64,000 bases of DNA from Chryseobacterium formosum (GTDB taxonomy: Bacteria; Bacteroidota; Bacteroidia; Flavobacteriales; Weeksellaceae), in assembly GCF_026460885.1 (NCBI RefSeq), contig NZ_JAOVZW010000013.1, positions 186,001 to 250,000 on the forward strand, written 5' to 3'. Below the pieces are notes generated by a model. That model saw only the letters and a program-made list of their open reading frames with translations, did no database searches and was not told where the DNA came from. Positions 59,719 to 64,000 of the stretch are shown piece after piece. Positions within the stretch are counted from its first letter, which is position 1. Each line of letters starts with the position of its first letter. Both the position numbers and the translations under genes were made by a program.

Positions 59719-60660
59719 ATGGAACAAAATATTTTAGATTGTGTAATCGTTGGATCTGGTCCTTCTGGTTTTACAGCGGCAATTTATGCAGCAAGAGCAG
59801 ATCTTAAACCTGAATTATATACAGGTTTAGAGCCAGGCGGACAATTAACAACAACTACCGAAGTTGATAATTTTCCGGGTTATCCTGCAGGAATTACAGG
59901 TCCTGAAATGATGATGGATTTGCAAAAACAAGCTGAAAGATTCGACACAAAAGTTCATTATGAATTGATTACTAAAGCAGAATTCTCAAAAGAAGTTGGC
60001 GGTGTTCATAAATTATATGCCGGAAACAAAGAGATTTTTGCTAAATCTGTGATTATTTCAACTGGAGCTACGGCAAAATATCTTGGTTTAGATGACGAGA
60101 AAAAATATAATGGGGGAGGAGTTTCCGCTTGTGCAACATGTGACGGATTCTTCTACAGAGGAAAAGATGTTGTAGTAGTTGGTGCAGGAGATACAGCTGC
60201 TGAAGAAGCGACCTATCTGGCTAAGTTGGTTAATAAAGTAACTATGTTGGTAAGAAAAGACGAGTTCAGAGCTTCAAAAGCAATGATCCATAGAGTTGAA
60301 AACACACCGAATATCGAAGTGAAATTTCATCACGAACTGATCGGAATTGAAGGCGAAAACAATTTGGTAGAAAGAGCTGTTGTCATCAACAATCAGACTC
60401 AGGAAAAATCTACCGTAGACGTTCACGGAATTTTCATCGCCATCGGTCATAAACCGAATACAGATATTTTCGTTGGACAAATCGATTTAGACGAAAACGG
60501 ATATATCGCCACTGAAAAAGGTTCTTCAAGAACAAATCTTCCAGGTGTTTTTGCTGCAGGAGATGTTCAGGATCACATCTACAGACAAGCAATTACAGCT
60601 GCAGGAAGCGGATGTATGGCTGCAATGGATGCTGAAAAATACTTGGCAGAATTACATTAA
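59719..60660 (+). CDS. trxB: Thioredoxin-disulfide reductase
   Basis: 313 residues, FAD and NADPH-binding flavoprotein. It reduces oxidised thioredoxin with NADPH. The FAD site GSGPSGFTAAIYAARAD, the redox pair in CATCDGFFYRG, the NADPH loop VVGAGDTAAEEATYL and the C-terminal GVFAAGDVQD are all present. Length is normal. A terminator follows and then the tRNA-Ser gene. Confidence 0.96.
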   Translation: MEQNILDCVIVGSGPSGFTAAIYAARADLKPELYTGLEPGGQLTTTTEVDNFPGYPAGITGPEMMMDLQKQAERFDTKVHYELITKAEFSKEVGGVHKLYAGNKEIFAKSVIISTGATAKYLGLDDEKKYNGGGVSACATCDGFFYRGKDVVVVGAGDTAAEEATYLAKLVNKVTMLVRKDEFRASKAMIHRVENTPNIEVKFHHELIGIEGENNLVERAVVINNQTQEKSTVDVHGIFIAIGHKPNTDIFVGQIDLDENGYIATEKGSSRTNLPGVFAAGDVQDHIYRQAITAAGSGCMAAMDAEKYLAELH

Positions 60661-60682
60661 TAAATTCCAGATTTTACATATT

Positions 60683-60712
60683 AAAGCATCTCGTAAGAGG
60701 TGCTTTTTTGTT
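60683..60712 (+). terminator. Intrinsic terminator after trxB
   Basis: A 10-bp stem AAAGCATCTC / GAGGTGCTTT (one G-U) with a GTAA loop is followed by TTTGTTTT. Confidence 0.8.
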
Positions 60713-60813
60713 TTATAAAAGTTATTTGTCGTTTTATCAAGAATAATTTTAAAAATAATTCTACTGATTTATAGTTGATTATTAATTTTTGTTAAAATTT
60801 ATTTAATAAAAAT

Positions 60814-60844
60814 TTTGCTGGAATTTAAAAACATTCTATATTTG
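60814..60844 (+). promoter_or_regulatory. Promoter of tRNA-Ser
   Basis: TTTG at 60814-60817 and TATATTTG at 60837-60844, 19 bases apart, match the Bacteroidetes consensus. The tRNA begins 34 bases after the -7 box. Confidence 0.7.
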
Positions 60845-60878
60845 CACCACTGAAAACAACGATATAATCGAAGTTTTT

Positions 60879-60963
60879 GGAGAAATGGCAGAGTGGTCGA
60901 TTGCGATAGTCTTGAAAACTATTGACTGTAACAGGTCCGGGGGTTCGAATCCCTCTTTCTCCG
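60879..60963 (+). tRNA. tRNA-Ser (anticodon TGA)
   Basis: An 85-base class II tRNA. The acceptor arms GGAGAAA and TTTCTCC pair fully, with G as discriminator. The anticodon loop CTTGAAA gives TGA, read as Ser. A long variable arm and the T loop GGTTCGAATCC are visible. CCA is not encoded. An integrase gene lies 270 bases downstream, so the 3' end of this tRNA is the probable attachment site. Confidence 0.95.
60939..60963. other. Candidate attachment site (tRNA-Ser 3' end)
   Basis: The T arm and acceptor end of tRNA-Ser next to a tyrosine recombinase gene are a typical att core. The matching second copy would lie beyond the window, so this is inferred from position. Confidence 0.4.
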
Positions 60964-61009
60964 CAGAGTATGAAAACTAAAATTTTCAAAAACCCTTAAA
61001 ATTCATTAA

Positions 61010-61046
61010 AAGAGCTGTAATTTAATTAATTACAGGTCTTTTTTTA
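61010..61046 (+). terminator. Intrinsic terminator after tRNA-Ser
   Basis: A 13-bp stem with one mismatch (AAGAGCTGTAATT / AATTACAGGTCTT) is followed by TTTTTATTTT. Confidence 0.75.
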
Positions 61047-61233
61047 TTTTACGGAGTTGCAAAATTTTCAATAGTGCTCATAATTTTTATGGCAGAATCA
61101 TGGCAGTTTTAATTGTGCAAAATAACTGCCATAAAAACGCATCTAACTATCTGTTAGTTAACATGTAAAGATAATTAACATCTTGATTTTTGAGTGATTT
61201 AATTCGAATTTTATTAACCTTAAAAATCGAATT

Positions 61234-62571
61234 ATGTTAGAAAAAAGTTTTGGCGTAAATTTCTTCTTAAAAACGCCATGGAAGAAAGATGATCATCTTA
61301 GATTTGTATACCTGAGAATCACAGTAGACGGTATTTCTAAAGAGATTTCAACTAAAAGGAAATGGAGAATTGACCGATGGAACCAGAAAACCGAAAGAGC
61401 AGTTGGAACTAAAGAAGATGCTAAATCTTTAAATCATTTTTTAGACTCAATAATTACTGGACTTCACAATTTTAAAACAAAGTTAAGTAACAGTTCGGAG
61501 CCAATATCTGCTGCTAAACTTATTGATTATATTCACGGAAAATCTTATCAAAAAGCTAAAGTTCTTGAGGAATTCCAAAATCATAATGATGAAATTTTCG
61601 CTTTAATCTCTAGAGGTGGGTTCTCGAAAGGTACTTATGAGAGATACGTGACTGCAAGATCACATGTCAAGGAATTTATGAAATTCAAATACAATCGTGA
61701 TGATTTTGAGTTTAGAGAGCTTAATTATAGTTTCGTGACCGATTACGAATTTTATTTAAAGACCGTTCGCAGATGTTCAAATAATACAACACTTAAATAT
61801 ATAGCTAATTTTAAAAAGATTGTCTTAAGAGCTGTTGCAAAGGATATAATTCAAAAAGATCCATTCATACTCTTTAAGTCAAAAAAAACTAAACTTGACA
61901 AAAGACCTTTAACCACTAAAGAACTTTTACTATTGGAAAATAAAAAGTTTAATACGGAACGTCTTTCAATTGTACGAGACATCTTTGTATTTCAATGTTA
62001 TACAGGATTGTCCTATATTGATGTTAAACAATTAAAATACACTAAAATAAAAGAGGAGTCCGATGGAAGTTTGTGGATTATGTCAAACAGGCAAAAATCA
62101 AAGTCACCTACTGATATTCCTTTGTTGGAAAACGCTATTATAATTATGAAAAAATATAGGGGGCATCTACTTTGTCAAGATTCAAATCTTGTATTACCAG
62201 TTCGTTCAAATCAAAAAATGAATGAGTATTTAAAGGAAATCGCTACTTTATGTGGAATTGATTCAGAGCTTAATACACATAAAGCCAGAAGAACTTTTGC
62301 AAGTACTGTTACCCTTAAAAATGGTGTTCCAATCAATGTTGTTAAAGAATTACTAGGACATCATTCTGTAACTCAAACTGAAGAATATGCTTTAACAACT
62401 CAAGAGGTAATTAATAATGAAATGAATAACCTTAAAATAAAACTACAAAATAATCAAGAAAACATAGTACAACATATTCAAATAAAAAAGATTTTAAACG
62501 AAAGTGAAATTCAATTGCTTCAAGATTATGAAAAGCTTAAAAATAAAATCTTGGGAGTTTCTGATTTGTAA
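61234..62571 (+). CDS. Tyrosine recombinase (integrase) of an integrative element
   Basis: 445 residues. N-terminal arm and SAM-like core-binding domains (about 1-220), then the catalytic domain with HKARRTFAS (HxxR), LLGHHSVTQTEEYA (His and nucleophile Tyr). The box-I segment reads FQCYTGLSYIDVKQL, with Ser where most tyrosine recombinases have Arg, as known for IntDOT of the Bacteroides conjugative transposon CTnDOT. It lies 270 bases after tRNA-Ser, pointing away from it. It would carry out integration and excision of the element that fills the rest of the window. Confidence 0.93.
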   Translation: MLEKSFGVNFFLKTPWKKDDHLRFVYLRITVDGISKEISTKRKWRIDRWNQKTERAVGTKEDAKSLNHFLDSIITGLHNFKTKLSNSSEPISAAKLIDYIHGKSYQKAKVLEEFQNHNDEIFALISRGGFSKGTYERYVTARSHVKEFMKFKYNRDDFEFRELNYSFVTDYEFYLKTVRRCSNNTTLKYIANFKKIVLRAVAKDIIQKDPFILFKSKKTKLDKRPLTTKELLLLENKKFNTERLSIVRDIFVFQCYTGLSYIDVKQLKYTKIKEESDGSLWIMSNRQKSKSPTDIPLLENAIIIMKKYRGHLLCQDSNLVLPVRSNQKMNEYLKEIATLCGIDSELNTHKARRTFASTVTLKNGVPINVVKELLGHHSVTQTEEYALTTQEVINNEMNNLKIKLQNNQENIVQHIQIKKILNESEIQLLQDYEKLKNKILGVSDL

Positions 62572-62575
62572 AGCG

Positions 62576-62612
62576 AATGAAGAGGAGTTTTTACTAAACT
62601 CCTCTTCATTTG
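62576..62612. terminator. Bidirectional terminator between integrase and the 92-residue gene
   Basis: A perfect 14-bp stem ATGAAGAGGAGTTT / AAACTCCTCTTCAT (62577-62590, 62596-62609). The stop codon of the minus-strand gene lies inside the right arm. Confidence 0.8.
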
Positions 62613-62884
62613 TTTATGATTACAAAACTTCTAACAGCAGGGTGGTAAGATGGTATATAGATGAAATAGCCAAATTCTTGTAATTCTTTAAAATATTTGT
62701 GATAAGTGGGGATAGTTTTGACATGAGAATTCTTCATAAGCCTGCTTCTGCTTACGATTATTTTCTTCTTTCGACGTTGTTTTATACCCATATAAGTAAT
62801 TGCTGTTAGAAGTGCAATATGAATAACACTTAGTCTTTCGTCGGAAGAAAATCTCTCCATGAAACTGTACCAATAGTCATTCAT
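62606..62884 (-). CDS. Small winged-helix-like protein of the integrative element
   Basis: 92 residues. The order LSVIHIALLTAITYMGIKQRRK, then SRSRLMKNSHVKTIPTYHKYFKELQEFGYFIYIPSYHP looks like a winged helix-turn-helix, similar to small replication-initiation or control proteins on Bacteroidetes elements. It lies 2 bases after the helix-turn-helix gene on the same strand, so both are one transcript. No precise function can be named. Confidence 0.7.
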   Translation of the reverse strand: MNDYWYSFMERFSSDERLSVIHIALLTAITYMGIKQRRKKKIIVSRSRLMKNSHVKTIPTYHKYFKELQEFGYFIYIPSYHPAVRSFVIINK

Positions 62885-62886
62885 AG

Positions 62887-63156
62887 TTAGTTGTTTTCAA
62901 ATAAACTTTTTAAATCTTTACTGTTATAGTAGTAAGATCCCAGTATTTTCTTTGATCTGATTTTTCCACTTATTCTTAAATTTTGAAGAGTGGCAGGAGA
63001 AATCTCTAAAATTTTCCTAACAGCCTTACTTCTTAACCATTCAGTATCCATATTTCTTTTTCCATTTTGATTAAAATCATTTATTAGAAAAAGTTTTATT
63101 TCTGAAATGATCTCGTTCTTTATGTTGTCTAGGTCTTGTTTTGTTATATTTTCCAT
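62887..63156 (-). CDS. Helix-turn-helix (excisionase-like) protein of the integrative element
   Basis: 89 residues from the ATG at 63156; a start three codons earlier at 63165 is possible. The N-terminal half is a helical coiled segment (MENITKQDLDNIKNEIISEIKL first part), the C-terminal half a MerR-like/excisionase winged helix: WLRSKAVRKILEISPATLQNL, then KIRSKKILGSYYYNSKDL. Such proteins control excision or transcription in CTnDOT-like elements. Gene order with the integrase supports this. Confidence 0.8.
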   Translation of the reverse strand: MENITKQDLDNIKNEIISEIKLFLINDFNQNGKRNMDTEWLRSKAVRKILEISPATLQNLRISGKIRSKKILGSYYYNSKDLKSLFENN

Positions 63157-63165
63157 GTAATTCAA

Positions 63166-63573
63166 TTTAGACTGAAAAATTAATAAACATGATTTAATAT
63201 ATACTATTGAATGGATCTGTTAGCTTACCTTGGCGTTATCTGTCAATGTTTTTTTCATTTTTATATGTCTATTAGAGCTTTGTAATTTTTTAAAATTTTC
63301 GCCAATAAACCGGTAAAAAGGCAGCTAAGGTATAGCGGCCAGCCCATTCTTTTGCCAGCCAAAAGACTACGGCATAAACGGTTTCCTCCCTAAAGGTGCC
63401 CTCCAATTATTCCGTTTCCTTTTGTCTTTCCCCTTTGTCCGCTAAGATTATCTGCTTTCTTTTTTCCGGTTTTTCTTTTGAAAAATATTCAGCGAAGCCT
63501 GAAAGGCTTTCAGAGAAAGGACGGAGAAGAGATTGAGAACAATTCAAAATGTACAATCTTAAAAACAACGATT
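63166..63573. other. Gene-free stretch upstream of ssb in the integrative element
   Basis: No convincing gene. About 63300-63480 is pyrimidine-rich on the plus strand and clearly higher in GC than its surroundings (for example AGCGGCCAGCCC, TTTCCTCCCTAAAGGTGCCC). A GCCTGAAAGGC hairpin lies near 63496. The frame running from 63478 into ssb does not look like protein before 63574. It could hold regulatory or transfer-related sites, but none is identified. Confidence 0.4.
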
Positions 63574-63984
63574 ATGAACATTATCGGAAGACTGACAAGA
63601 GATGCGCAGGTTTGCAAATTGTCAAATGAAAAACATGTGGTCAATTTTTCAATTGCTACAAACGACAGCTATCGTAACAAACAAGGTGAACGGGTTGAAC
63701 AGACTACTTACTTTCAATGCGCTTATTGGATTTCTCCAAAAGTTGCAAATTTTTTAACCAAAGGTACTTTGGTGGAACTAAGCGGAAGAGCCTATACCTC
63801 TGCATGGATTGGTAAAGACGGAGAGCCTCACGCAGGTTTGAATTTCCACACCTCACAAATCAAGGTCCACAGCAGTGGCAAAAGAAATGAAAGTAATTCT
63901 AATGTTTCCAATAAAGCAACTCAGAAAAAGAATGAAAAACCCAAATCCAATAAAAATGATAAGGATGATGATCTCCCATTTTAA
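63574..63984 (+). CDS. ssb: Single-stranded DNA-binding protein of the integrative element
   Basis: 136 residues from the ATG at 63574, chosen because SSB begins MNIIGRLTRDA; the frame extends to 63478 without protein-like sequence. The OB-fold blocks NFSIATNDSYR, TTYFQCAYWISPKVANFL and GTLVELSGR are present, followed by a Lys/Asn-rich linker and the acidic tip DDDLPF that binds partner proteins. A second, element-borne SSB is common on Bacteroidetes conjugative elements, where it protects transferred single strands. Confidence 0.93.
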   Translation: MNIIGRLTRDAQVCKLSNEKHVVNFSIATNDSYRNKQGERVEQTTYFQCAYWISPKVANFLTKGTLVELSGRAYTSAWIGKDGEPHAGLNFHTSQIKVHSSGKRNESNSNVSNKATQKKNEKPKSNKNDKDDDLPF

Positions 63985-64000
63985 ATCAATCAAAACAATT

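Noticed and set aside
63478..63573. 32-codon N-terminal extension of ssb
   Set aside because: No protein-like sequence; SSB family begins at MNIIGRLTRDA.

Overview
The window is a stretch of chromosome from a flavobacterium, most likely Chryseobacterium or a close Weeksellaceae relative. The evidence is low GC, TTTG / TAnnTTTG promoters, few clear Shine-Dalgarno sites, a type IX secretion (T9SS) C-terminal domain, a Bacteroidetes-type N-acylornithine transcarbamylase, an IntDOT-like integrase, and many short palindromic intergenic repeats. The genus is inferred from these features and from remembered family resemblance, not from a search.

Layout. 1-8.6 kb: housekeeping genes (TPR protein, trmL, rlmH, BrkB-family membrane protein, nhaA, relA/spoT) and small unknowns. 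8.7-20 kb: a short-chain fatty acid module on the minus strand. It holds acs, a GNAT, a second AMP-forming acyl-CoA synthetase, a receiver-only response regulator, a symporter-fused histidine kinase, two small membrane proteins, an MFS carrier and a porin-like protein. 20.2-30 kb: a zinc-ribbon/HTH protein divergent from an arginine cluster (GNAT, argG, argC, argD, N-acylornithine transcarbamylase, argB, argE, argH) built on N-acylated intermediates. 30.2-37.1 kb: an Lrp/AsnC regulator divergent from pyrB-carA-nuclease-carB, where pyrB has an attenuator-like leader. 37.2-37.7 kb: a YoeB-type toxin whose antitoxin lacks a normal start codon. 37.8-45.1 kb: a seven-gene oxidative L-fucose pathway (FucP transporter, dehydrogenases, lactonase, mutarotase, FAH-family hydrolase), with an altronate-dehydratase-family enzyme at the dehydratase step. 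45.4-60.7 kb: mixed genes (degenerate aspartyl protease, ABC ATPase plus large membrane protein, Crp-like regulator, DinB, DUF2911, cupin, dienelactone hydrolase, T9SS protein, HAD phosphatase, holA, trxB) and a broken metallopeptidase gene. 60.9 kb to the end: tRNA-Ser(TGA) followed by an IntDOT-type tyrosine recombinase, two small DNA-binding proteins and ssb, which looks like one end of an integrative element.

How the genes connect. The carbamoyl phosphate made by carAB supplies both pyrB and the N-acylornithine transcarbamylase, so the arginine and pyrimidine blocks are adjacent and share a metabolite. The fucose genes would convert L-fucose to pyruvate and lactate. The acs module would activate acetate and propionate under an SLC5-type sensor kinase.

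The most notable non-coding signals are: the pyrB leader (promoter, 23-codon frame, GC hairpin, U-rich run, intrinsic terminator); two double-hairpin elements with identical 13-12-19 nt geometry but different stem sequences in the arginine cluster; a five-copy repeat always placed in the same orientation just upstream of a gene; and helically spaced CG-centred palindromes upstream of fucP.
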